DNA of 64,000 nt from Maribacter hydrothermalis. GTDB lineage: Bacteria > Bacteroidota > Bacteroidia > Flavobacteriales > Flavobacteriaceae. Where the stretch lies: the NCBI RefSeq assembly GCF_001913155.1, contig NZ_CP018760.1, forward strand, positions 186,001-250,000, read 5' to 3'. Within the stretch, counting starts at the first letter, position 1. Each line of letters starts with the position of its first letter. The position numbers were made by a program, and so were the translations under genes. Below are positions 1 through 8,104 of this stretch, one piece after another. The notes below the pieces were generated by a model. That model made no database searches. It had not been told where the DNA came from and saw only the letters and a program-made list of their open reading frames with translations.

Positions 1-276
1 TTCATTTCAAAATCTGGAGAAGTTTTAAATCAGCAGTATGCCAATTTAGCTACTATTAAAACTTGTGAAATTACTAATATCGGTAAATCGTATGCCAAAA
101 AGGAGAAAATAACAGCGCGTTTACTACTGACTCTTTTTTCTAAAAAAATAAATGAACCGGACACCGTTTTTGAATTCTATGACGCTGAAATTAATTTCCA
201 ATTAAGTGGAGAATTTCAATCAATAGAAAAGTGGAACAAGACCATTAAAAACTTGCTTAAAAGTAATAAGGTTTAG
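1..276 (+). CDS. Hypothetical protein, C-terminal end (cut by window edge)
   Basis: An open frame runs from the first base to a TAG stop, giving 91 visible residues; its start lies outside the window. The visible part is hydrophilic and Lys/Glu-rich, with one short hydrophobic run (LLLTLF) and no domain or motif I recognise. It is followed by 122 bp without a gene. It is judged coding because the frame is open throughout and its amino-acid composition is like that of neighbouring genes. Function unknown. Confidence 0.6.
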   Translation, partial: FISKSGEVLNQQYANLATIKTCEITNIGKSYAKKEKITARLLLTLFSKKINEPDTVFEFYDAEINFQLSGEFQSIEKWNKTIKNLLKSNKV

Positions 277-398
277 TCGTCATTGTTTTCTTTAAATATA
301 AAAGCGGATAGATAATCTTATTAAGGATAGCTATTCGCTTTTGTTTTTAAATAGATTACAAAGTATTTTAGTACTTGAAATAGCTAGAAAAAAGAATA

Positions 399-1010
399 AT
401 GAAATTATTTGATATTGAGGTAGACCATACCACCAACCTACTTCCCCATGGCGGAACGGTTAACTACTACGGAAAGATTCTTACCCCTGAAGAAGCAATA
501 CATTATTTGGATATATTATTGAACAAAATTGAATGGAAAAACGATGAAGCGATCATCTTTGGAAAGAAAATAATTACCAAACGGAAGGTAGCATGGTATG
601 GTGAAAAACCATTTCACTACACGTACTCTAAAACCACCAAACTCGCATTATCATGGACCACCGAATTACTTGAATTGAAATCAAAAGTGGAACAAGAAAG
701 TGGTGAAACGTTCAACTCTTGTCTACTAAATCTATATCATGATGGTAGTGAAGGAATGGCTTGGCATAGTGACGGAGAAAAGGACCTTAAAAAGAACGGC
801 GCCATTGCCTCTCTTAGTTTTGGCGATGAACGTAAATTTGCTTTTAAACATAAAGAAACCAAGGAAAAAGTAGAATTGGTTTTAGAACATGGTAGTTTAC
901 TGATTATGAAAGACGAAACCCAAACACATTGGCTACATCGGCTGCCCCCAACTACTAAAAGCAAGAATCCAAGAGTGAATTTGACTTTTAGAACTATTGA
1001 AGAAAAGTAG
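399..1010 (+). CDS. AlkB-like 2-oxoglutarate/Fe(II) dioxygenase (DNA alkylation repair)
   Basis: The 203-residue protein carries the AlkB signature set: the iron-binding HxD in AWHSDGE (H123, D125), a distal histidine in HWLHRLP (about H180) and the 2-oxoglutarate-binding RVNLTFR (R192, R198). Family members use iron, oxygen and 2-oxoglutarate to remove methyl groups from 1-methyladenine and 3-methylcytosine in DNA or RNA. The C-terminal half, with LEHGSLLIM followed by THWLHRLP and PRVNLTF, resembles animal ALKBH2/3 more than E. coli AlkB. The protein is cytoplasmic, without a signal peptide. It stands alone, with 70 bp before the next gene. Substrate preference is inferred from family only. 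Confidence 0.9.
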   Translation: MKLFDIEVDHTTNLLPHGGTVNYYGKILTPEEAIHYLDILLNKIEWKNDEAIIFGKKIITKRKVAWYGEKPFHYTYSKTTKLALSWTTELLELKSKVEQESGETFNSCLLNLYHDGSEGMAWHSDGEKDLKKNGAIASLSFGDERKFAFKHKETKEKVELVLEHGSLLIMKDETQTHWLHRLPPTTKSKNPRVNLTFRTIEEK

Positions 1011-1068
1011 AACTACCATTCTCCTTAGCATTTTTAATTTCCTGTCGTTCTCATCATAATTTTTACTT

Positions 1069-1076
1069 TAATTTTG
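1069..1076 (+). promoter_or_regulatory. Possible -7 promoter box (TAATTTTG), almost at the start codon
   Basis: TAATTTTG fits the Bacteroidota housekeeping -7 consensus TAnnTTTG and ends 4 bp before the ATG at 1081. Transcription from it would begin at or next to the start codon, so the mRNA would have virtually no leader. I do not see a clear TTG -33 element 19-21 bp upstream, which lowers confidence. Confidence 0.35.
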
Positions 1077-1080
1077 CAGC

Positions 1081-2631
1081 ATGGTCAGAAATGTACAGTT
1101 GCGATTATCATTAAAGGAAGAAGGCACACCTAACGGATTAGAAATTCGTGCGGCAAAGTACCTGGGACTCGAAGATGGAACCTTTAAAATTAAGGTGCTT
1201 CGAAAGTCTATAGATGCTCGTAAGCCTAAAATTTTCTTTAATTACAAACTGGCAATTTATATTAACGAACCAGCTCCGAGCAATGCGCTTAACTTTAAAT
1301 ACAAAGATGTATCGAACGCTAAACCTATACATATTGTAGGTTTTGGTCCAGCAGGGATGTGGGCAGCGTTACGTTGTTTAGAAATGGGCTATAAACCCAT
1401 TGTTCTTGAACGTGGTAATAATGTAAAAGACCGTAGGCGCGATTTAAAAGCTATAAACCAAGACCACAAGGTAAACCCTGAAAGTAATTATTGCTTTGGG
1501 GAAGGTGGTGCCGGCACGTATTCCGATGGAAAATTATATACCCGTAGCCTTAAACGTGGCGATGTACGTCGCATTTTTGAAAGCTTAGTTTTTCATGGGG
1601 CTACAGATCAAATTTTGGTTGATGCCCATCCACATATTGGAACGAATAAACTGCCTAAAATTGTTCAGAATATTCGTGAAGTAATTCAGAAACAAGGTGG
1701 TGAAATACACTTCAACACCAAAGTGACCGATTTCGTCATCAAGAATAATACGTTAAAAGCAATTGTTTTAAATAATACCGATGAAATGGCTGTTGAACGT
1801 GTGATTCTGGCAACGGGACATTCAGCTCGTGATATTTTCGATTTATTACATAAAAAGAGCATTACACTTGAAGCAAAATCGTTTGCCATGGGTGTGCGTG
1901 TAGAGCACCCTCAGCATATCATCGATAGTATTCAATACCATTGCTCTGGTGAACGTAGCGAATTGTTACCTGCAGCTTCTTATAGTTTAGTAGAACAAGT
2001 GAAAGAACGTGGTGTATATTCTTTTTGTATGTGCCCTGGCGGATTTATAGTTCCTGCGGCAACTGCACCTGGTGAGGTTGTTGTGAACGGAATGTCTCCA
2101 TCGAAACGAAATAACCTATATGCCAATTCGGGCATCGTCGTTGAAATAAATGTGGATAAAGACATTGCCAAATACGAGAAATTTGGAGCTTTGAAAGGAT
2201 TAGAATATCAGAAGGATTTAGAGCGATTAGCATACACATCTGGCGGAAGAACACAAACTGCACCTGCACAACGTTTGACCGATTTCGTAGAAGGAAACCT
2301 CTCTGTAGACCTCAACCCTACTTCATACCAACCCGGATTAAACTCTGCTCCCCTACATTCCCTATTGCCCAAACTTATTGGTGGTAGATTACGCCAAGGC
2401 TTTAAAGCTTTCGGGGATAAAATGCATGGCTATTACACATCCGAGGCAAACATTGTGGGTGTGGAATCAAGAACCTCATCACCCGTTAGTATTCCAAGAA
2501 ATGAAAAATTAGAACACCCTGTTATTAAAGGCCTTTTCCCATGTGGTGAAGGTGGTGGCTATGCCGGCGGAATCGTTTCTGCCGCAATGGACGGCGAACG
2601 ATGTGCCGAAGCTGCAATGGCAGGGTTGTAA
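1081..2631 (+). CDS. NAD(P)/FAD-dependent oxidoreductase (COG2509-like)
   Basis: The 516-residue cytosolic flavoprotein has an N-terminal domain of about 85 residues, then the dinucleotide-binding motif GFGPAGMWAAL at about residue 90. It also has the conserved FGEGGAGTYSDGKLYTR segment, a second ATGHS motif and a C-terminal GEGGGYAGGIVSAAMDG segment that closes the FAD site. This architecture fits the uncharacterised COG2509 flavoprotein dehydrogenase family, whose substrate is unknown. The ATG lies directly behind a TAnnTTTG-type box. Downstream begins a mosaic of short tandem repeats. Family assignment is firm, the reaction is not known. Confidence 0.88.
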   Translation: MVRNVQLRLSLKEEGTPNGLEIRAAKYLGLEDGTFKIKVLRKSIDARKPKIFFNYKLAIYINEPAPSNALNFKYKDVSNAKPIHIVGFGPAGMWAALRCLEMGYKPIVLERGNNVKDRRRDLKAINQDHKVNPESNYCFGEGGAGTYSDGKLYTRSLKRGDVRRIFESLVFHGATDQILVDAHPHIGTNKLPKIVQNIREVIQKQGGEIHFNTKVTDFVIKNNTLKAIVLNNTDEMAVERVILATGHSARDIFDLLHKKSITLEAKSFAMGVRVEHPQHIIDSIQYHCSGERSELLPAASYSLVEQVKERGVYSFCMCPGGFIVPAATAPGEVVVNGMSPSKRNNLYANSGIVVEINVDKDIAKYEKFGALKGLEYQKDLERLAYTSGGRTQTAPAQRLTDFVEGNLSVDLNPTSYQPGLNSAPLHSLLPKLIGGRLRQGFKAFGDKMHGYYTSEANIVGVESRTSSPVSIPRNEKLEHPVIKGLFPCGEGGGYAGGIVSAAMDGERCAEAAMAGL

Positions 2632-2689
2632 GTTCAAGTGCAAGTTCAAAAGTCAAGTTCAAGTTCAACTTGGTTGTTGGTTGTTCTTG

Positions 2690-2731
2690 TTCGTTGTTCG
2701 TTGTTCGTTGTTCGTTGTTCGTTGTTCGTTG
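2690..2731 (+). repeat. Six tandem copies of the heptamer TTCGTTG
   Basis: Six exact head-to-tail copies of TTCGTTG are visible, preceded by the related imperfect units TTGGTTG and TTGTTCT. A 7-bp period cannot preserve one reading frame repeat-to-repeat, fitting a non-coding element. Heptameric short tandem repeats of this type are best known from cyanobacterial genomes; the comparison is mine. Confidence 0.9.
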
Positions 2732-2859
2732 TTGGAAAAATGACAATTTAGCTTTGCTAAATCTATAAAATACGGTATTAATTAAAATGTGTCTATTCTC
2801 TATATTCTATTTTCTTACTTAGTACTTAGTACTTAATACTATTTACTATCAACTGTAAA

Positions 2860-2887
2860 CTGTCGACTGTCGACTGTCGACTGTCGA
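2860..2887 (+). repeat. Four tandem copies of the heptamer CTGTCGA
   Basis: Four exact copies of CTGTCGA end 7 bp before the stop codon of the minus-strand gene at 2895. The unit contains the GTCGAC-type palindrome across copy junctions (TCGACTGTCGA), so the array can fold on itself. It may act as the 3' boundary of the secreted-protein transcript, but it lacks a clear U-tract. Confidence 0.9.
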
Positions 2888-2894
2888 CTAAATA

Positions 2895-3131
2895 TTAAGC
2901 TATTTTAGCACTGTTAGCTTTAGTTACAAAATTCAAATCTCTTTTAATTCTTGAGTTTTTAGATTTGTATAATCTCGCAACTTCTGTTTTAGCTTCTAGG
3001 GTCAACTCGTAAGTAGTTTCAGTAACAAGTGTCATTTCAATAGTTTCAACTTTAACTTCTTCAGTAGTGTTTTGTGCTTGGGTAGTGAAGCTTAAGAAGA
3101 TGATAAAGATGATTGTTATTATTGTTTTCAT
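2895..3131 (-). CDS. Small secreted protein of unknown function
   Basis: The 78-residue product starts with a classical signal peptide (Lys at residue 2, then an Ile/Phe-rich core) ending in the flavobacterial cleavage context TQAQ at about residue 20. The mature part of about 58 residues is Glu/Thr-rich at first and then basic, with KSKNSRIKRDL near the end. I recognise no domain. Two TGTCG-N5-CGAYA palindromes lie 117-177 bp upstream of its ATG and may be operators. The gene is enclosed by the two short-tandem-repeat blocks. It is called real because of the signal peptide, despite its short length. Confidence 0.65.
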   Translation of the reverse strand: MKTIITIIFIIFLSFTTQAQNTTEEVKVETIEMTLVTETTYELTLEAKTEVARLYKSKNSRIKRDLNFVTKANSAKIA

Positions 3132-3247
3132 GACTTGCGTTTGTTACACTAATAGAACGCCGCAGGCCTTGTTTCACTAGGTGGTGAATCGCTGAAAAAC
3201 ACATTTTACTCGTTACTTTACACGACCTCAGATTAAGTGTAAATTCT

Positions 3248-3308
3248 TGTCGATAAACGACACATACCCCAAAATCACCTTACCGATAATTGGTGTCGTT
3301 AAACGATA
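3248..3308 (-). promoter_or_regulatory. Pair of TGTCG-N5-CGAYA palindromes upstream of the secreted-protein gene
   Basis: Site 1 (3248-3262) reads TGTCG-ATAAA-CGACA, a perfect 5-bp inverted repeat. Site 2 (3294-3308) reads TGTCG-TTAAA-CGATA, with one mismatch in the right arm. They share orientation and AAA-containing spacers and are 46 bp apart. They stand upstream of the divergent secreted-protein gene (start 3131), so a dimeric regulator binding both is plausible. The regulator is unknown. Confidence 0.5.
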
Positions 3309-3336
3309 TACCAAGTGAAAGTGCTAGTTCAAATCT

Positions 3337-3745
3337 CAAGTTCAAGTTCAAGTTTAAACGTAAACTCAAAAATCATGTTTGAAAAAAGAATATAGAAAAG
3401 AGAGAATAGATGTTGGTTGTTGGATCTTAACAACTCTAATAGTTTAGCCTTGCTAATGACAATAGATTTTTAACCGATGACACACTTAATTGAACACTCC
3501 CCACTCCCACATAACATTAGATAATTTTCAAAAGAAGTCTATTCTCTATTTTCTCTGTTCTAACTTCCTACTTAATACTTAATACTTAATACTTAATAAT
3601 TTGTACATAATACATAATGCTTATTACCTCATACCCAATATTTTCATCTGCTCACGACAACATCTCAATAAGCAACAATCTAAAATAAGTCAATATGCCA
3701 TTTTCTCTATTCCTACTTAGTACTTTGTACCTTGTACTTCTTACA
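3337..3745 (+). repeat. Composite short-tandem-repeat block B
   Basis: This block repeats the modules of block A in the same order and orientation: three CAAGTT hexamers (3337-3354), GTTGGTTGTTGG (about 3413-3424), a hairpin TTAGC-CTT-GCTAA (3444-3456), CTATTCTCTATTTTCTC (about 3539-3555), four TACTTAA heptamers and two TACATAA units (about 3604-3617). A third pyrimidine stretch is followed by TACTTAG, TACTTTG, TACCTTG (3714-3734). An inverted copy of the CTATTCTCT module lies at about 3385-3410. No gene is seen in 3132-3816 otherwise. Confidence 0.8.
3569..3596 (+). repeat. Four tandem copies of the heptamer TACTTAA
   Basis: Four exact copies of TACTTAA are present. The same heptamer, or its one-base variant TACTTAG, occurs at 2816-2840 and 3714-3720, always just after a CTATTCTCTATT-like pyrimidine stretch. 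This links the arrays as parts of one recurring composite element. Confidence 0.9.
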
Positions 3746-3791
3746 TAAAACCAACTACTAACTACTTTTCATTTTCTTCCACATTTAACCG

Positions 3792-3799
3792 TACCTTTG
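3792..3799 (+). promoter_or_regulatory. -7 promoter box (TACCTTTG) of the rhlE gene
   Basis: TACCTTTG matches the Bacteroidota -7 consensus TAnnTTTG exactly and is followed by the often conserved C. It lies 17 bp before the ATG at 3817, implying a leader of roughly 10 nt. A convincing TTG -33 element is not visible at the expected distance. Confidence 0.5.
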
Positions 3800-3816
3800 C
3801 CGCTTATTAAAATTTT

Positions 3817-5118
3817 ATGACATTTAAAGAACTCGGCTTAGCCGAACCAATCCTAAAAGCCTTAGAAGCTGAAGGTTATACTCACCCTACTCCAATTCAA
3901 GAACAATCTATTCCTATTCTATTAGGAGGCAAAGACCTTTTAGGTGTTGCACAAACAGGTACCGGAAAAACAGCTGCATTCGGTATTCCTATTCTTCATC
4001 AGCTATATGAAGGTATTAGCTTAAGCCAAACAAAGCGCAAGGTTAAAGCTTTAGTTGTTACACCTACACGTGAGCTTGCCATTCAAATTGGTGAAAGCTT
4101 TACGGCATACGGTAAATATACTGGCTTACGTAACACTGTTATTTTTGGTGGTGTAAAACAAGGTAAACAAGTAAATGCCCTTAGAGGCGGTGTTGATATT
4201 TTAATTGCTACTCCTGGTCGTTTATTAGATTTAATGAACCAAGGTTTTGTTTCGTTTAAAGATTTAGAGCACGTGGTTTTAGATGAAGCAGACCAAATGT
4301 TGGATATGGGTTTCATTCACGACATCAAAAAAATCATTGCAAAGCTTCCTCCTAAAAGGCAATCACTTTTCTTTTCGGCTACTATGCCAAAAGATATTGT
4401 TGAACTATCTAGAAAAATGCTAGGAGATTTTGAGCGTGTAACTATTAAACCAGAACAGGCTACTGCAGAAAAAGTTGAACAAGGTGTTTATTTTGTTAGT
4501 AAAGGAAATAAACCAAAATTGCTAATTCATTTACTTGAGCAACAGCCTAAAGAATCTGTTCTTGTTTTTTCTAGAACTAAACATGGAGCAAATAAGATTG
4601 TAAAGAAATTAGACCAAGCAGGCATAAGAGCTGCTGCTATACATGGTAACAAATCGCAAACTGCAAGACAAAAGGCCTTAGGTGATTTTAAAGACGGAAA
4701 ACTAAAAGTATTAGTTGCCACAGATATTGCTGCAAGAGGTATTGATGTTGATGATTTATCATTGGTGGTAAATTATGACTTGCCAAATGTATCTGAAACG
4801 TATGTTCACCGAATTGGTAGAACAGGTCGTGCAAATGCAAGTGGTACTGCGCTTTCATTCTGCGATAAGGAAGAAAGACCCTACTTACGTGATATTGAAA
4901 AGTTAATTAACCAAGCGATACCACGTATGCCAGAGCATCAGTTTACCGATGAGGATGGTGAAGTAGATAAAGATGACAGACCGCCAAGAACTCCTAGAGG
5001 GCCAGGGAAATCAGGGAAAAATAAAACTAGACCTGGCGGCAACAATTTTAGAGGAAAAAACAATAGAAATACCAGTAAAAAAAAGCCAAACCGGAATACA
5101 TCAAAAAGTAATGATTAA
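3817..5118 (+). CDS. rhlE: DEAD-box ATP-dependent RNA helicase, RhlE type
   Basis: The 433-residue protein has the helicase motifs in order: Q motif (HPTPIQEQ, about 24-31), motif I AQTGTGKT (45-52), Ia PTRELA, motif II DEAD (156-159), motif III SAT (187-189), and in the second RecA domain ARGIDV and HRIGRTGR. The C-terminal tail of about 60 residues is rich in Arg, Lys, Gly and Asn, as usual for RhlE-group helicases, and probably binds RNA. The family unwinds short RNA duplexes in ribosome assembly and RNA decay, often with cold-related expression. It is monocistronic, between repeat block B and a convergent two-component pair. Confidence 0.95.
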   Translation: MTFKELGLAEPILKALEAEGYTHPTPIQEQSIPILLGGKDLLGVAQTGTGKTAAFGIPILHQLYEGISLSQTKRKVKALVVTPTRELAIQIGESFTAYGKYTGLRNTVIFGGVKQGKQVNALRGGVDILIATPGRLLDLMNQGFVSFKDLEHVVLDEADQMLDMGFIHDIKKIIAKLPPKRQSLFFSATMPKDIVELSRKMLGDFERVTIKPEQATAEKVEQGVYFVSKGNKPKLLIHLLEQQPKESVLVFSRTKHGANKIVKKLDQAGIRAAAIHGNKSQTARQKALGDFKDGKLKVLVATDIAARGIDVDDLSLVVNYDLPNVSETYVHRIGRTGRANASGTALSFCDKEERPYLRDIEKLINQAIPRMPEHQFTDEDGEVDKDDRPPRTPRGPGKSGKNKTRPGGNNFRGKNNRNTSKKKPNRNTSKSND

Positions 5119-5153
5119 GTTTTAATAAAAACTTTCTAATTAAAATTTACAAT

Positions 5154-5177
5154 CCTTTATGACATATGTCGTAGAGG
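5154..5177 (+). terminator. Possible terminator hairpin after rhlE
   Basis: CCTTTATGAC (5154-5163) pairs with GTCGTAGAGG (5168-5177), using two G-U pairs, around an ATAT loop and is followed by GTTTTG. It lies between the convergent rhlE and the minus-strand regulator gene. The U-tract is weak, so the call is tentative. Confidence 0.45.
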
Positions 5178-5223
5178 GTTTTGTATGATAAAGATATCTT
5201 ATTTAAATAAACCTTAAAAACCT

Positions 5224-5958
5224 CTAAATAGTTCTTATTCGGTTTAATAATAACCCTTTATGAGATTTTCCAATGGGTATTACTTTCCTTCCAATTTCTA
5301 AATGACCATCGGCCAATACATCTAATTTTGAAATATTAATTATATAAGAACGGTGGACTCTAACGAAACTGGTACTTGGTAATTTTTCTTGCATAACTTT
5401 CAGTGTACAAGTAAGTATATGGTTGACTTTTTGTGTTATTAAAGTACAGTAATTACGGTCAGCTTCTATATAGAGAATATCATCTAAAAGTAATTTTTCC
5501 ATTCTACCATTATGTCGTACAAAAATACGATCATCAAGAACTTCTATTTGCTGCTCATTATCAATTGTTTCTTTACTTTCTTTTAATTGCTCAACCACCA
5601 AAGCTATGGTTCTTTGTAAACTTACTTTATTAAAGGGTTTGGTTATAAAAGCCTTTGGCTGCGTTTCTTTAGCCTTTTCAAATGTTGCATCGTCACTGTT
5701 AGCAGTAAGATATATGATTGGAATATCCTTCGCTTTTTGTATAATTTTTACGGTCTCTATACCATTGAGAGAACCTTTTAAATTAATATCCATTAACAAA
5801 ATATGAGGGGATTGTTCTCTAATATGCATGATTGCCTCTTCTCCCCTTGGTATAATAGCTGTAACCTCATAACCGAGACTTGTTAATTGAATGGACAGAT
5901 TAGCTCCAATAATCATATCATCTTCAACTATCAATATTCTAACTGGATTATTTTCCAT
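5224..5958 (-). CDS. LytTR-family response regulator
   Basis: The 244-residue protein has a receiver domain (acid pocket VEDD at 11-14, phosphoacceptor D57 in LLMDINL, conserved K107 in ITKPFN). A LytTR DNA-binding domain follows at about residues 145-240 (ILYIEADRNYCTL, then FVRVHRSYIINI). LytTR regulators bind direct repeats about one turn apart. Its ATG overlaps the stop codon of the upstream histidine kinase by one base (TAATG), so the two are probably translated together as a cognate pair. Target genes cannot be deduced from this window. Confidence 0.92.
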   Translation of the reverse strand: MENNPVRILIVEDDMIIGANLSIQLTSLGYEVTAIIPRGEEAIMHIREQSPHILLMDINLKGSLNGIETVKIIQKAKDIPIIYLTANSDDATFEKAKETQPKAFITKPFNKVSLQRTIALVVEQLKESKETIDNEQQIEVLDDRIFVRHNGRMEKLLLDDILYIEADRNYCTLITQKVNHILTCTLKVMQEKLPSTSFVRVHRSYIINISKLDVLADGHLEIGRKVIPIGKSHKGLLLNRIRTI

Positions 5959-7916
5959 TAAGCAGCTTTTATATTCTGAAATTGGATATTAACTGTTGTG
6001 CCGTGTTCTGTTAGTAGCACCATTTTTCCGTCTAACTGTTTTACCAATAAATTTACTAATTGTGTTCCAAATCCTGTACCCACATTTAAACTTGCATTTG
6101 GCATTCCTATACCATCATCTGAAACTTTTAACACAATTAAATCATGATTATTAGTTAAAGCCAAACGTAAGGTTCCTTTTCTATTATTTGGAAAAGCATA
6201 TTTTAAAGAATTAGTAATCAACTCATTAACAATCAAACCAATAGGTATTGCCATATCAACGTCTAATTCAAGCTCATCCATTTCTACTAAAATATTTATA
6301 TCTTCATTTTTACCGAAAGAATGTAATATGTAATCACTTAAATTATTAAAATAATCTTTCATCTCAATGGTAGCCAATTTTTCACCTAGATATAACTTTT
6401 GATGAATCATACCCATACTATGAACTCTATGTTGGCTTTGTTCCATAGCATTTAAAATTTTAGGGTCTTCAATTAATGAAGCCTGTAAGGATAATAGGCT
6501 AGAAACAATCTCAAGGTTATTCTTAACTCTATGATGTATTTCTTTGAGTAAAAATTCTTTCTCCGAATTTTTCTTTTGTAATAATTTATTCTTCTTACTA
6601 TTATTAGATATTGCTTTATATGCCAATAGAAGTAGTAATAAGAGTAAGAAAGAAATAATTATGATTAATTGTTGCCGTGATTGCTGCTTTTTTATTTGAA
6701 TTTCTTGTAAAGCTATAGTATTCTCTTTTTTAGCAACATCAAATTCCGTTCGTAATTCAGAAATACGATGGTCCGCCTCAGCAGTAAATACTTCGTTTTT
6801 TAAGGAATCGTATTTAGAAAATGAATAAAACGCATTTTTATAATCTTGCTGTTTGGCATACGCGCTTCCTAATTCTTTATAAGCATCGCTTAAATAATAG
6901 GCATCTCCAAAATCTTTAGTTGCTATTAAAATTGATTTTTTGAGCCCTTCAATTGCTTCCTTATAATTTCCTTTCTTGTTTTGCAATTTCCCAACAGCAA
7001 GCCAAGAACGCATTATCATGAAATTATTCTCTAACAGTTCGGCATACTTTACGGCATTACTACCTGCCTCCATTGCCTTCTCAAATTCCTCCAAAAAAGA
7101 ATAGAGGTCAACTAAGGAGATATAGACATCACTTAAATTATTGTAAAACCCATATCGCTCTCCAATAATTATTGATTGTTCATAATACTTACGTGCCTGT
7201 TCATAGTCTTCTAGTGCTAAATAATTATTTCCTGTTACATATAGTGTAAAATCATAATCTAAATCAGTTATTCCCCATGCCTCAAATAGTTCTAAAGAGC
7301 GCAGTCCATACTCCACACCCGATTCAAATTTTGATTGTTTCCAGAAAAGGTTGCTTAAATCACTATACGCCATAGCCATTGCTTTGGTATCGTTGTGTTC
7401 TTTTCCTAATTCAAGCGATTTCAATGCGTAATCTGCGGCGCTGTCTAGCTGGCCTCTACGTTCATAAACATAACCTAATTGTGTATTTAAGAACGCCAAA
7501 TCTGTCTTACGAACTTTTTTCTTTGCGTCTTCTAAAACTAACTGCGCACTATCTAATTTTTCTAGTCGCAAAAGAATAGCTCCTTGTGTTATTTGAAATC
7601 TACCATGCCATAACGAATCGGTTAACCTGGTACCTCTCAACCCTTCCCTTGTAAAAGTTATTGCCTTGTTTAAATTTCGAGAGTGCCAATAATACGCCAA
7701 ATCATTAAGCATAGACCACCTTAGGGAATCTCGCTTCACCCTTTTATAATTATGCTCTAAAGTATCTAGGTAAGAAGTACCGAAATTATCTGTTTCAACA
7801 AAGACTTTTTTATAGGGATGCTCGCTTGTTAAATCTACTATTTGACTATAGCTAAAGCTAAGTCCTAATAAAGACAAAAGAATAATAGGATAGATTTTAA
7901 GATAATTGACTCTCAT
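5958..7916 (-). CDS. TPR-containing sensor histidine kinase (HisKA_2 type)
   Basis: The 652-residue protein has an N-terminal signal/anchor ending near SYSQ and a periplasmic array of TPR motifs (about 60-390). A Leu-rich transmembrane helix follows at about 417-436 (IIIISFLLLLLLLLAY). The cytoplasmic kinase has the HisKA_2 box EIHHRVKNNLEIVSSLLSLQA (phosphorylated His at about 461) and an HATPase with NELITNSLKYAF and DDGIGMP. Such kinases sense unknown envelope signals through the TPRs and phosphorylate a LytTR partner. The one-base overlap with the downstream LytTR gene supports that pairing. Confidence 0.92.
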   Translation of the reverse strand: MRVNYLKIYPIILLSLLGLSFSYSQIVDLTSEHPYKKVFVETDNFGTSYLDTLEHNYKRVKRDSLRWSMLNDLAYYWHSRNLNKAITFTREGLRGTRLTDSLWHGRFQITQGAILLRLEKLDSAQLVLEDAKKKVRKTDLAFLNTQLGYVYERRGQLDSAADYALKSLELGKEHNDTKAMAMAYSDLSNLFWKQSKFESGVEYGLRSLELFEAWGITDLDYDFTLYVTGNNYLALEDYEQARKYYEQSIIIGERYGFYNNLSDVYISLVDLYSFLEEFEKAMEAGSNAVKYAELLENNFMIMRSWLAVGKLQNKKGNYKEAIEGLKKSILIATKDFGDAYYLSDAYKELGSAYAKQQDYKNAFYSFSKYDSLKNEVFTAEADHRISELRTEFDVAKKENTIALQEIQIKKQQSRQQLIIIISFLLLLLLLLAYKAISNNSKKNKLLQKKNSEKEFLLKEIHHRVKNNLEIVSSLLSLQASLIEDPKILNAMEQSQHRVHSMGMIHQKLYLGEKLATIEMKDYFNNLSDYILHSFGKNEDINILVEMDELELDVDMAIPIGLIVNELITNSLKYAFPNNRKGTLRLALTNNHDLIVLKVSDDGIGMPNASLNVGTGFGTQLVNLLVKQLDGKMVLLTEHGTTVNIQFQNIKAA

Positions 7917-7998
7917 TTTACAAGTTGATTCTCACTGAGGGAAAATGAGCTATCCTTAAAAGTACAACATTATACTGATTATTAACCTTGATCAATAA

Positions 7999-8016
7999 TT
8001 GTCTTAGTTCGGACAA
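7999..8016. promoter_or_regulatory. Inverted repeat TTGTC-N8-GACAA containing GTTCGGACA
   Basis: TTGTC (7999-8003) and GACAA (8012-8016) form an inverted repeat in the region between the divergent histidine kinase and SnoaL-lipoprotein genes. The nonamer GTTCGGACA (8008-8016) recurs exactly at 9625-9633, ahead of another SnoaL-like gene. A shared operator is possible. Confidence 0.35.
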
Positions 8017-8104
8017 TAGTTGTAAGAATTCATCCTAAACCAAACTGGTTATCAACAATTTATACTTTAATTGAAAATATGACTTAACCATTAAAAATCC
8101 GGAT

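Larger units (their letters stand above)
2638..2887 (+). repeat. Composite short-tandem-repeat block A
   Basis: The intergenic stretch is a chain of different short repeats: CAAGTT hexamers (2638-2668, imperfect), TTGGTTGTTGG, six perfect TTCGTTG heptamers, a hairpin TTAGC-TTT-GCTAA (within 2746-2762), a pyrimidine stretch CTATTCTCTATATTCTA, TACTTAG/TACTTAA heptamers (2816-2840) and four CTGTCGA heptamers. The same modules recur in the same order in block B at 3337-3745. No long reading frame is plausible across it. The small secreted-protein gene at 2895-3131 lies between the two blocks. Confidence 0.85.

Noticed and set aside
2543..2743. 66-codon plus-strand frame across the TTCGTTG array
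   Set aside because: It overlaps the flavoprotein end in another frame and then reads a 7-bp tandem array, giving repeated FVVRCSL with no protein character.
3300..3760. CRISPR-like array
   Set aside because: The repeats are 6-7 bp, directly adjacent and without unique spacers; no cas gene is near.
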